A DNA stretch of 13,720 nt from Dehalococcoidales bacterium (GTDB taxonomy: Bacteria; Chloroflexota; Dehalococcoidia; Dehalococcoidales; RBG-16-60-22), in NCBI GenBank assembly GCA_016783105.1, contig JADHXF010000043.1:1-13720 (forward strand). Reading direction: 5' to 3'. The stretch's first letter is position 1. Each line of letters starts with the position of its first letter. The position numbers were made by a program, and so were the translations under genes. This document shows, one piece after another, positions 1 to 7,652 of the stretch. The notes below the pieces were generated by a model that was not told the origin of the DNA, did not search any database, and saw nothing but the letters and a program-made list of their open reading frames with translations.

Positions 1-65
1 GCAAATCTGGTACCAACTTCTTCTTCTCAAACACCAGTTCGGAATGCTTCCAATGCGGGCTACCA

Positions 66-509
66 TTATTTCGGCGGTTGCATCAACTCGATTGAGATGC
101 CGTCTGGCCCCCTGAGGAAACAGACACCCCAGCCCGGGCCAGCCACACTCTGACCGCCCCAGTACGGCGGATTGACAAACTTTACCCCCCTGGCACTGAG
201 GTCGTCATACATTTTTTGAATATCCTCCACCACAAAAGAAATGTGGGGCACGCCGGGGTTGCAGGTTCGGAGGTCCAGTTTTGTTCCTCTCGGGTTTAGA
301 TATTCAATCACTTCCAGGTTATTACCATCCTGGAGTTTAAATAAGCAAAGACGCAGTGATACCTTTGGTATGCCCAGAATGGTCTCCGGGCGTTCCCCGC
401 TGGTCTCACGCACTTCCGTTGCTTCCAGCCCCAGAAGGTCGTGGAAAAAGTGCCGGGCTTCATCCAGATTGCTGACTGTCAGACCAAAATGCTGCACGTA
501 CTTGACCAT
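66..509 (-). CDS. VOC-fold (glyoxalase/dioxygenase superfamily) protein
   Basis: This 147-residue protein is a single-module member of the vicinal oxygen chelate superfamily. It has two beta-alpha-beta-beta-beta repeats (about residues 1-70 and 85-145). The metal-ligand pattern is visible: His7 at the start of strand 1, an acidic residue in the LEVIEY strand (Glu66 or Glu69), His89 in PHISF, and Glu141 in the C-terminal IELMQ strand. GPDG before the last strand (134-137) is typical of the family. Known members include glyoxalase I, methylmalonyl-CoA epimerase, ring-cleaving dioxygenases and fosfomycin-resistance enzymes, and nothing here picks one. The start is supported by AGGAGGT at 514-520, 4 bases upstream. 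It stands alone on the minus strand, divergent from the MBL-fold gene. The fold is certain; the reaction is unknown. Confidence 0.9.
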   Translation of the reverse strand: MVKYVQHFGLTVSNLDEARHFFHDLLGLEATEVRETSGERPETILGIPKVSLRLCLFKLQDGNNLEVIEYLNPRGTKLDLRTCNPGVPHISFVVEDIQKMYDDLSARGVKFVNPPYWGGQSVAGPGWGVCFLRGPDGISIELMQPPK

Positions 510-652
510 TTTTACCTCCTATTTCTTTTTTTTGGCACGGCGTTTCGGCTCCTTCGGTGGCAGCGAGGAAGTGCCATGCTGCCCTCCTTCAATCGGAATC
601 GACGAGATGGCTCACCACCGACGTCATTTAAGTAATTCTAATCTGAATATTG

Positions 653-658
653 TATAAT
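653..658 (+). promoter_or_regulatory. Candidate -10 box for the 712-4327 gene block
   Basis: A perfect TATAAT lies in the 202-base divergent gap between the VOC gene and the MBL-fold gene, in an AT-rich patch. It would place a transcription start near 665 and leave a leader of roughly 47 bases. I see no convincing -35 hexamer 16-18 bases upstream, so it is a candidate only. The rest of the gap (510-711) holds the two Shine-Dalgarno sites and no gene I can support. Confidence 0.4.
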
Positions 659-711
659 AGGCAAGAACACAATGGGCAGCGTGATATCAGTGTGAAAGGA
701 GCTGAACAAGG

Positions 712-1443
712 ATGAAAACCTATCGCATACGGCCACTTCTCCTGACCAGGATGGAAATAGACCTGGGAATTCTCCTTTACCGCTACCGCTACGGTGAAAA
801 ATTCATGTCTCCCGCTTATTGCTGGTACATCGAGGGAGGCGACAAACATATCCTGGTCGATACCAGCGCTGATGCCGAACTGGCAACCACCTATCGTGGT
901 TTTCCCGCGGAAAAAGTCATGTCCTTTGAAGAGGCGCTGGCTGGCCTGGGATTGAAACCAGATGATATTGACCTGGTCATTCAGACCCACCTCCACTGGG
1001 ACCACTGCGCCAATACCGCCAAGTGTACCAACGCCAGGGTACTGGTAAATGAGGTAGAGCTGCACGCCGCTTTTTCTCCCCACCCAATAACCGGCCTTAG
1101 TTACAAGAGAGACCTCCTCAACGACCTGAACTTTGTCCTGATTAATGGACATTACGATGTCGCCCCCGGGATTGAGATTATACCCGCTCCCGGACACTCG
1201 CCAGGCACGCAGGCAGTAGCCATCAACACCGACAAGGGCAAAGCCATTATCACCGGGTTCTGCTGCGTGAAGGAAAATTTCTACCCGCCGGAAGCACTGA
1301 AGAAGATGATGCCGGTAATCACGCCCGGTACACATACGGACATCATGGCCGCCTATGAGAGTACCCTCCGCATCAAAGGGCTGGCTGATATATTAATCCC
1401 GATGCATGACCCGTCGTTTGCCGACGTCACCAGCATTCCCTGA
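712..1443 (+). CDS. MBL-fold hydrolase, AHL-lactonase-like, lacking the bridging Asp
   Basis: This 243-residue protein has the metallo-beta-lactamase fold and an arrangement close to proteins annotated as N-acyl homoserine lactonase family. The HLHWDH motif (His93, His95, Asp97, His98) is intact. His162 in PAPGHSPGT and His232 in IPMHDP supply the two later metal ligands. At the place where this superfamily normally has a metal-bridging Asp (GD), the sequence reads TGFCC (181-185), so Phe183 replaces Asp and two Cys follow. The enzyme may therefore bind one metal, use a Cys ligand, or act on something other than a lactone. AAGGAG at 696-701 lies 10 bases before the ATG. The amidase-family gene follows after 40 bases, so the two are probably co-transcribed. 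The lactonase name is a family label, not evidence of quorum quenching. Confidence 0.85.
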   Translation: MKTYRIRPLLLTRMEIDLGILLYRYRYGEKFMSPAYCWYIEGGDKHILVDTSADAELATTYRGFPAEKVMSFEEALAGLGLKPDDIDLVIQTHLHWDHCANTAKCTNARVLVNEVELHAAFSPHPITGLSYKRDLLNDLNFVLINGHYDVAPGIEIIPAPGHSPGTQAVAINTDKGKAIITGFCCVKENFYPPEALKKMMPVITPGTHTDIMAAYESTLRIKGLADILIPMHDPSFADVTSIP

Positions 1444-1483
1444 GGCGCATCAGGATTCAAAATAACAAGCGAGGCGGGTAAAG

Positions 1484-2467
1484 ATGGCGAAGGGCACTGT
1501 GCACAGGCTGGAACCGCGTATTTACTACTACACGTTTGGGCCAAATGAGCCGGCTCTGAGCGTGAAAAGCGGTGATAGCGTCGTGGCGCGGACACGCGAC
1601 GCCGGTGGCTTCAATGAAAAAATGGAGCCGATGCCAGAAGACATGAAGCAACGCAGCGCATCTACACTTCTCAGCGAGCGTAATCCACAGGTCGGCCCCG
1701 TTTATATTGAGGAAGCGGAGCCCGGCGACATACTGGCGGTAACCATTCAGCGGATAAAGCTCAACCGCGATTACGCCTGGTCAAGGCACCGTTCCAATTT
1801 CGGCAGCCTCACTGGAGAAGCCCCGGGCAAAAAGCTGTTGCTCAACGACCCGGTGCCGGAAGCCAAGTTCGACTGGCAGCTTGACCTGAAGAAAAATACC
1901 GGCATTCTGGAACTGAAATCGAGCCGTCTCAAACGGATTGAAATACCGCTGCACCCGTTTATCGGCTCCATCGGCGTTGCCCCTCGCTTCGGCCGCATCG
2001 AGACTTCACTCGTGCCCGGTGAATTCGGTGGCAACATGGACTGCATCGAGACCCAGGAGGGCACCACACTGTACCTGCCGGTATGGGTGCGGGGCGCTTA
2101 TTTCTCTTTTGGCGATGTCCACGCCGCCCAGGGTGACGGCGAGCTCTGCGGCGTGGCGCTGGAAACAACCGCCGAGGTTACCGTAAAGCTGGATGTGCTT
2201 AAAGAAAAAAGCATTGACTGGCCCCGACTTGAGGACGAGACGCATATCATGACCACAGGCAGTATCCAGCCACTGATGGACTGCGTTCGCATTGCTACGG
2301 TGGAACTGGTGAAATGGCTGGTTGACGACTACGGATTCGAGAAGTGGGAGGCCTTTCAGGTCATATCCCAAGCAGCCACCATGCGCATCGGCAACGTCGT
2401 CGACCCGAACTACACCGTGGTCGCCAAATTCCCCAAGAAATACCTCCCCGACCGCAATCAGAGTTGA
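1484..2467 (+). CDS. Acetamidase/formamidase family protein (FmdA/AmdA)
   Basis: This 327-residue protein matches the cytoplasmic acetamidase/formamidase family, which hydrolyses short amides to ammonia and an acid. Family signatures are visible in order: a region around NPQVGPVYIEEAEPGD (67-82), which typically follows the N-terminal beta segment; GGNMDC (182-187); and GDVHAAQGDGE (210-220), rich in likely active-site His and acidic residues. The length is in the usual range. GAGGCGGG at 1471-1478 lies 5 bases before the ATG. The gene is 40 bases downstream of the MBL-fold hydrolase and 83 bases upstream of the transketolase pair. No amide or urea transporter is in the window, so the true substrate could be a larger amide made inside the cell. 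The family call is firm; the substrate is not known. Confidence 0.9.
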   Translation: MAKGTVHRLEPRIYYYTFGPNEPALSVKSGDSVVARTRDAGGFNEKMEPMPEDMKQRSASTLLSERNPQVGPVYIEEAEPGDILAVTIQRIKLNRDYAWSRHRSNFGSLTGEAPGKKLLLNDPVPEAKFDWQLDLKKNTGILELKSSRLKRIEIPLHPFIGSIGVAPRFGRIETSLVPGEFGGNMDCIETQEGTTLYLPVWVRGAYFSFGDVHAAQGDGELCGVALETTAEVTVKLDVLKEKSIDWPRLEDETHIMTTGSIQPLMDCVRIATVELVKWLVDDYGFEKWEAFQVISQAATMRIGNVVDPNYTVVAKFPKKYLPDRNQS

Positions 2468-2472
2468 AGAAG

Positions 2473-2491
2473 GTTATCTTGACAAGATAAC
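2473..2491. repeat. Perfect 19-base palindrome, candidate operator
   Basis: GTTATCTTGACAAGATAAC has two perfect 9-base arms around one central A. It starts 6 bases after the amidase stop codon, in the only gap of any size inside the plus-strand block. No run of T follows on either strand, so it does not look like an intrinsic terminator. Its centre contains TTGACA, a consensus -35 hexamer, which suits a repressor site that blocks RNA polymerase. A regulator family cannot be assigned. Confidence 0.6.
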
Positions 2492-2508
2492 GGGCAAGGG
2501 AATAGGAT
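2479..2508 (+). promoter_or_regulatory. Candidate promoter for the transketolase gene pair
   Basis: TTGACA at 2479-2484 matches the -35 consensus exactly. After an 18-base spacer comes TAGGAT at 2503-2508, which matches the -10 consensus at four of six positions. Transcription would start near 2515 and give a leader of about 36 bases containing the AAGGAGGT site at 2531-2538. The -35 box lies inside the palindrome, implying regulation separate from the two hydrolase genes upstream. Confidence 0.5.
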
Positions 2509-2550
2509 TATTTAACCTGCAAGAGACCGAAAGGAGGTAACGCATTAGAA

Positions 2551-3396
2551 ATGGTTGCCAGCACAAAATACCCCACGGAACTAATTAAAAAACTGGAGGA
2601 TATGGCCAGGCAGCTCCGCATTGACGTCGTTGAGATGACTCATTGCCGGGGGCAGGGCCACCCGGGAGGCTCACTCTCCCCGGCGGAGATTATGTCCGTC
2701 CTCTTTTTCCATCACCTTAAGCTCGACCCCAAGCAACCGCAGTGGGAAAACCGGGACCGCTTCATACTGAGCAAGGGGCATGCCTGCGCTATTCTGTACG
2801 CAGCGCTGGCTCGCCTCGGATTTTTTCCATTTGAAGACCTGGAAACCTGGGGCTGCATTGGCAGCTACCTGCAGGGACACCCCGACCGAAAGAAAACCCC
2901 CGGCGTTGAAATGACCACCGGTTGTCTGGGGCACGGTATCAATATCGGCGCCGGGCTTTGCCTGTCCGGACAGCTCAAAGGCCTCGACTACCGCACGTAT
3001 GTCCTCCTCGGCGATGGTGAGCTCCAGACCGGCGTCCTGTGGGAAGGCGCCATGCTCACGGCGAAATACAAACTGTCCAGATTAGTCGCCATCGTTGACT
3101 GCAACGGCGTCCAGCTGGATGGCACAACAGAGGAGATTATGCCGCTCGAACCACTGAAAGACAAGTGGGAATCTTTCGGCTGGGCCGTTCTCGATATCAA
3201 CGGCCACAGCGTGCCCGAATTACTGGAAGCACTGGACAGGGCGCGTGCCAGCAGCGGCAAACCCACGGTGATTATCGCCCATACGGTTAAGGGCAAGGGA
3301 GTATCTTTCATGGAAGGAAAAGCGGCCTGGCACGGCCGAGCCATCAATGATGAAGAGTACCAGCAAGCAATGGAGGAATTGAAGCAAAATGTCTAA
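2551..3396 (+). CDS. Transketolase, N-terminal (PP-domain) subunit
   Basis: This 281-residue protein is the diphosphate-binding half of a split transketolase. With its partner it would transfer a two-carbon ketol unit between sugar phosphates using thiamine diphosphate and Mg. Visible motifs: GHPGGSLS (36-43), SKGHA (74-78) and QGHP (109-112) supply the conserved active-site His residues; GCLGHG (124-129) is the usual GSLGHG with a Cys; and the ThDP motif GDGE (154-157) ends at Asn185. The C-terminal HTVKGKG (244-250) and WHG (260-262) are standard. The only good Shine-Dalgarno, AAGGAGGT at 2531-2538, is about 12 bases from the ATG, which is long, but no nearer in-frame start is seen. The stop overlaps the start of the C-terminal subunit by 8 bases, so translation is probably coupled. 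Confidence 0.95.
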   Translation: MVASTKYPTELIKKLEDMARQLRIDVVEMTHCRGQGHPGGSLSPAEIMSVLFFHHLKLDPKQPQWENRDRFILSKGHACAILYAALARLGFFPFEDLETWGCIGSYLQGHPDRKKTPGVEMTTGCLGHGINIGAGLCLSGQLKGLDYRTYVLLGDGELQTGVLWEGAMLTAKYKLSRLVAIVDCNGVQLDGTTEEIMPLEPLKDKWESFGWAVLDINGHSVPELLEALDRARASSGKPTVIIAHTVKGKGVSFMEGKAAWHGRAINDEEYQQAMEELKQNV

Positions 3397-4327
3397 TCTG
3401 GATAATACACGGAAAATATTCGGAGAGGCACTGGCCGAATATGGTGTTAAAAATAAGAAGGTCGTTGTGCTGACGGCTGATGTTTCCTCATCGGTCATGA
3501 CCAACTTTTTCGCGGAAAAGAATCCGGAACGATTTTTCAACGTGGGTATTGCTGAAGCCGGAATGGTGGATACTGCGGTTGGTTTCGCTCTTGGCGGTTT
3601 TATTCCATTCGCCAATACCTTTGCCGCGCTCCTCCTGCGGGCCACGGAGCAAGTCAGAACATGCGTTGCCTACGCCAATACCAATGTCAAAATAGTGGGC
3701 AGCTTCGCCGGCTTGTCCGATGCGAAGGATGGCGCCACCCACCACTCCATCATGGATATCGCCGTATTTCGCGCCATGCCGAATATGACCGTCGTCGTGC
3801 CGTCGGATAGCATTGAGGCGAAAAAAATGATTCCCCTGATTGCCGAGCACGAGGGGCCGGTCTACATACGCATCAGCCGCGCCGAGATGCCGGTCATCTT
3901 TGATGAAAACCACCGGGTAGAAATCGGCAAGGGCGTGGTGATGCGCGACGGAAACGATGTTACCATCATCGCCAACGGCCACCTGCTCAGTCGCTCACTT
4001 GAGGCCGCCGACCAGTTGAACTCCCGGGGAATAAAGGCAAGAGTAGTAAACCTGCACACGGTCAAGCCACTGGATAAACCACTGCTGATGAAGTGTGCCA
4101 GAGAAACCGGGGCCATGGTCACCGCGGAAGAGCACTCCGTCATCGGCGGACTGGGCAGCGCCGTGGCCGAGTTTCTAGTGGGCGAAATCCCCGTGCCGAT
4201 AAAGATGGTGGGGGTCGCCGATACGTTTACCGAATCCGCCAAAGATTTAGACCCCTTGCTGGACAAATATGGCATGTCCGTAGAAAACATCGTCAGGGCG
4301 GCTCAGCAGGCGATGAAACAGAAATAA
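3389..4327 (+). CDS. Transketolase, C-terminal (Pyr-domain) subunit
   Basis: This 312-residue partner subunit carries the pyrimidine-binding domain (about 1-165) and the C-terminal transketolase domain (about 185-305). Glu56 in GIAEAGM (53-59) is the Glu that activates the ThDP aminopyrimidine. DGATHHS (114-120) supplies the active-site His pair, and the following MPNMTVVVPSD (130-140) is typical of the family. GGAGGA at 3372-3377, inside the end of the N-terminal subunit gene, serves as ribosome binding site 11 bases ahead of the ATG. Split transketolases serve the pentose phosphate pathway in many anaerobes and archaea, and some serve dedicated sugar catabolism. With no sugar kinase, isomerase or transporter nearby, the substrate is open. 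The gene ends 23 bases from the convergent propeller gene, with no hairpin-and-T-run terminator between them. Confidence 0.95.
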   Translation: MSNLDNTRKIFGEALAEYGVKNKKVVVLTADVSSSVMTNFFAEKNPERFFNVGIAEAGMVDTAVGFALGGFIPFANTFAALLLRATEQVRTCVAYANTNVKIVGSFAGLSDAKDGATHHSIMDIAVFRAMPNMTVVVPSDSIEAKKMIPLIAEHEGPVYIRISRAEMPVIFDENHRVEIGKGVVMRDGNDVTIIANGHLLSRSLEAADQLNSRGIKARVVNLHTVKPLDKPLLMKCARETGAMVTAEEHSVIGGLGSAVAEFLVGEIPVPIKMVGVADTFTESAKDLDPLLDKYGMSVENIVRAAQQAMKQK

Positions 4328-4350
4328 GACGACTTTTATTGCCCGCTACA

Positions 4351-7300
4351 TCATTGCGACGCAATATGAAACTCAAGTGTCTGCAGCGTGTCGGGGTCGA
4401 CCACGTCCCAGCAGACCACTCTGGCTTTTCCCTGTACCTCCGCCGCAATATCGGCATATGCCCGATAGCGTCCGCGGCGCAGCGTATAATTATCAAAGAA
4501 CCAGAGCCCGGCCCCGGGGACGTTGAAAGCGCAGACGGTGTGGCTTTTGCGCACCGGTCTGAGCATGGCGGTAATCAAGACCGGATTAGTTTCCGGCTGC
4601 CATTGATGCAGTAGCGCTGCCGCCAGCACCGCAAAGCCATCGCAATCATCCTTCTTTTTCGCCCAGACCGTCTGCGGATAGCTGATGGCGTCAAAGAGAT
4701 GGAGAGGTCCATCCATTGTCCAGGTCACCTGCTTTAAAAAGTCCTCGATTTGCTCAAGAGAATCGGCCGCCGGCAGAGGCTGTTTCTCGTATTTGGCCTC
4801 AAATCGCTTCCGCCGCCACCGTGACCAGCGGTACCTGCTCCTCCGCAGCCAGAGAATTAGAAAACGGTCTATGAAAGTTACCAGTATGTATACCACAACG
4901 GTGAGCACGATAATGACACCAGCCGCGATAATCGCCCAGAAATAGCCGGGCATGGCAGGCGGCGGCGGTTCTGGTGCCGGGAGGATAACCACCTCAGGCG
5001 GCGGCGTTTGAGGCGGAAGTTCTATCGGTGGGAACGGGATAGTCAGGGGCGGCGAGGGCGGCACGCTGATGACCGGCGGCGGAGGACGCTCGATGATGAC
5101 GACGGGCGGGGTTACTCCCAGAGAGCCAACATGAAAGGCACGAGGCTCGGAGCTGATGCGGAAGAGAGGCTCAGTGACACGCACTCTCCAGTAGTAGGTC
5201 ATCCCCGCGGAAAGACTGAGTCTTGCGGCGCCCTCAGCCTGCGGACCGGCGAAAAGGGACACGGTCGAATCATCGCTGGTTACCGTTATCCGAGCTATCG
5301 GTACTTTGAATTCCTCATCCATGGCGATGGAAAGCTCGTATTCCGTGGCATCGAACGCCCGTTTCCAGACAAATTTTATATCCTGGGCGATTCCGGTTAC
5401 CCGGTTAACCGCCACGACGTAGCCATCATCCGGTGCCTGTAAGGCTAACTCCGTCATAACGTCATCAACACGGTATAGTCGGTTGACGCCGTTGGTCTTT
5501 ATTGCCCATAGCTTCCCGCCCGAGCTCGATTTCAGCGCCTGCGGCGACGCGTTGAAAGCAACGTAAGCGTCGGAAGCATCTGTTGCCGCATTGGTACCAC
5601 TTGACTCCCATTTAGCTGATGACAGAGACACCGTGGCCGGTAAACAGCACCGCCACAGCTTGCTTTGCATCGCGCCCGGGTTATAAGTGAGGGCATAAAG
5701 GGCATTATCTTCAACAGCCAGGCCGTAAATCCCGTCGTTCATGTTATTTCGGAAAATATCCGTCCAGCCGATGCTGGTGCCAATCTGCCACCGCATTACT
5801 TTTCGTCCCGGGCTGTCACTGGCGGCATAAATCATCTTGTTCGAGGCGAAGTCTTTATCAGGAATGACCTGAACTCTGCCCGTCTCGCCCGGAAGCCTCT
5901 GAGTTATTTCCTTCCATGAAGAACCTCCATCCATCGAATACGCCACATAGCCATCGCTGCTGCCCGCGAGCAAAATATCAGTGCCTCCGCTAACGAGCAT
6001 GTGCCCGGTATCCTCATCGAGCTCGGTAGCAACTGCGGTATCCCATTTACTGCCCGCAGAACGCGTCCTGGTCACCTTTCCCTCTGCGCTAAGCGCATAG
6101 GCAACACGGGAGCTCTCCACTGCCAAATCCTGGACATTGAGCGGGCAGATACCTACCGACCATTCTCTATCTCCTCCGTCAGGGCTGCGGTAAATTTTTT
6201 CGCCACCTTTTTCCGCCAGGTAAATCACTTCAGGCTCATCGGGGGCAAGTCTTACAATGTAGCCAGCGGTATCCGTCTGGCTGAGCACACGCTGCCACGA
6301 GGGCTTGTTGCGCCAGAGGCTGAAATCATCTCCGTCATCACTCGCCAGATAAAGGGTGCCGCCGTCCCCGGAGACGGCAACATCGCTCAGGCGGCTCAAT
6401 TCAGTATCAATCAGGCTGACGTCATTGAAGGTCAGGCCACCATCTGTGGAAAGGGCGAAGGCGCTCTCGTCGCCTGACGTACCCGCCGCCACCACATCAC
6501 CCGCCCGGGCAATGACCACCCTGTTCTCTCCTCCCGGCCCCTTCATGGAAAAATTCGGCCTCAGGGTCGGCGTTCTGCCCAGCGGGTTGGTGCTGCGATA
6601 GACCGTATTACTATCATAAGCAGCGGCCAACAGGACATCACCATCAAAGGTGATACTGTGCACGTTAATCCCGGTTACCAGCGGTTCACAGGTTGTGTCC
6701 CTAATGCGATAGACCCCGCTGGCCGCCTCATCGCCGTTTACCGTCAGGCCAACAAAAGCAAGCCGGCTGTCTTCCTCATCGCCAGCATATTCCGGAGATA
6801 AAGCTATCGAAGCTGAAGCAGGCTGCCCGATGGCACCATATCCGAGCAAGGTTACCGGATAGCCAGCAAATCCAGCTTGAATGTTCCATGCCTGAGCAGT
6901 AAAGCTGAAAACCTGTAGACCTACCAAATTATCAACGGTTTCGGCAACAGCTACCAGAACATTATCTTCCGGGAAATCAGGAGAAAAAGCCAGCGCTCTC
7001 ACGGCTCTGGTCGCGGCGAAACCGGGCAGGACACCGGCTTCCTGCCACTGCGGGTGGTCTCCGTCGATTTCGCAGTACCAGACATTGCCCACCCCACCAA
7101 CTTCCTCCCCGGCCACCGCCAGATAATGCGCCCCATCGGCTGCTTCAGAGATAGCAATGTCGTGAATTGTGTCGACAAAGTTACCACTGGTACTGCTGAT
7201 TGCACCCAGGGAGCGCCAGGTTATGCCACCATTGATGGTGAAATACACCGAAGGGACGATTTTTCTGGCCACCGCCGCCACATCGGCATTATCAGGGGCC

Positions 7301-7605
7301 ACCGCTACAAGGTCAGCGGCGATATAGACAGGCTGTGCCACCCAGCTTACCCCGGCATCATCCGATTTGAAGACAAACCGGTCAGCTATGCTGTCGCCCG
7401 GCGCAGCGTATATGGCGGCGCCGTCAGAAGCAACTGCCAGGTCACGGATATCAACGCCAGATGGTCCCAGCTGGTAGCCTTCCGTACCGGGAATGGGCAC
7501 GGCCAGCCACGACGGCGCTGCGGCCGAGACCGGCGGCGCAAATGACAACAGGCTGGCCACCAGCAAGACGACCAGCCCTGTAATTCGCACGATTTTAACT
7601 CCCAT
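4351..7605 (-). CDS. Exported Asp-box propeller, one membrane helix, transglutaminase-like tail
   Basis: Numbering is from the ATG at 7605 (1084 residues). A GTG at 7618-7620 would add 5 residues but lacks a Shine-Dalgarno. Residues 1-28 form a signal peptide (basic GVKIVR, hydrophobic core, VSA cleavage site). Residues 30-735 are repetitive beta-rich sequence with five Asp-box (BNR) motifs near 81-88, 123-130, 386-393, 474-482 and 557-564, as in sialidase- and Vps10-like propellers. A fibronectin-III-like domain follows (742-825), then a Pro-rich linker (832-885), a membrane helix (889-912) and a strongly basic stretch (920-935) that puts the C-terminus in the cytoplasm. The tail (947-1040) looks like a transglutaminase-type cysteine hydrolase, with a possible triad of Cys988 (DDCDGFA), His1022 (KSHTVCAF) and Asp1038 (FFDNY). 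It is last in the minus-strand run, 47 bases after BKACE. Architecture is well supported; role unknown. Confidence 0.85.
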   Translation of the reverse strand: MGVKIVRITGLVVLLVASLLSFAPPVSAAAPSWLAVPIPGTEGYQLGPSGVDIRDLAVASDGAAIYAAPGDSIADRFVFKSDDAGVSWVAQPVYIAADLVAVAPDNADVAAVARKIVPSVYFTINGGITWRSLGAISSTSGNFVDTIHDIAISEAADGAHYLAVAGEEVGGVGNVWYCEIDGDHPQWQEAGVLPGFAATRAVRALAFSPDFPEDNVLVAVAETVDNLVGLQVFSFTAQAWNIQAGFAGYPVTLLGYGAIGQPASASIALSPEYAGDEEDSRLAFVGLTVNGDEAASGVYRIRDTTCEPLVTGINVHSITFDGDVLLAAAYDSNTVYRSTNPLGRTPTLRPNFSMKGPGGENRVVIARAGDVVAAGTSGDESAFALSTDGGLTFNDVSLIDTELSRLSDVAVSGDGGTLYLASDDGDDFSLWRNKPSWQRVLSQTDTAGYIVRLAPDEPEVIYLAEKGGEKIYRSPDGGDREWSVGICPLNVQDLAVESSRVAYALSAEGKVTRTRSAGSKWDTAVATELDEDTGHMLVSGGTDILLAGSSDGYVAYSMDGGSSWKEITQRLPGETGRVQVIPDKDFASNKMIYAASDSPGRKVMRWQIGTSIGWTDIFRNNMNDGIYGLAVEDNALYALTYNPGAMQSKLWRCCLPATVSLSSAKWESSGTNAATDASDAYVAFNASPQALKSSSGGKLWAIKTNGVNRLYRVDDVMTELALQAPDDGYVVAVNRVTGIAQDIKFVWKRAFDATEYELSIAMDEEFKVPIARITVTSDDSTVSLFAGPQAEGAARLSLSAGMTYYWRVRVTEPLFRISSEPRAFHVGSLGVTPPVVIIERPPPPVISVPPSPPLTIPFPPIELPPQTPPPEVVILPAPEPPPPAMPGYFWAIIAAGVIIVLTVVVYILVTFIDRFLILWLRRSRYRWSRWRRKRFEAKYEKQPLPAADSLEQIEDFLKQVTWTMDGPLHLFDAISYPQTVWAKKKDDCDGFAVLAAALLHQWQPETNPVLITAMLRPVRKSHTVCAFNVPGAGLWFFDNYTLRRGRYRAYADIAAEVQGKARVVCWDVVDPDTLQTLEFHIASQ

Positions 7606-7652
7606 CGCCCCAACTACCACCTGAATGGTAACGATAGTACCTGTTAGCCGCT

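Noticed and set aside
533..576. Inverted repeat TGGCAC/GTGCCA with a 32-base loop in the VOC leader, near a T run
   Set aside because: The stem is short and the loop long. The T run lies before, not after, the hairpin on the plus strand, and on the minus strand it reads as A, so it is not a terminator; no riboswitch pattern was recognised.
628..1335. Long open frame on the minus strand antisense to the MBL-fold gene
   Set aside because: It has no recognisable family, lies wholly against a clear MBL-fold protein with intact motifs, and looks like a GC-driven shadow frame.
712..1443. Calling the MBL-fold gene a quorum-quenching lactonase
   Set aside because: The bridging Asp is missing, no quorum-sensing gene is nearby, and family similarity alone does not support the role.
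4353..4365. 13-base palindrome ATTGCGACGCAAT at the end of the propeller gene, considered as a bidirectional terminator
   Set aside because: No T run follows on either strand and most of it lies within coding sequence, so chance is adequate.
7606..7620. GTG at 7618-7620 as start of the propeller protein
   Set aside because: No Shine-Dalgarno precedes it. The ATG at 7605 gives a normal signal peptide, with a weak GGTGG about 11 bases upstream. The choice changes only 5 residues.
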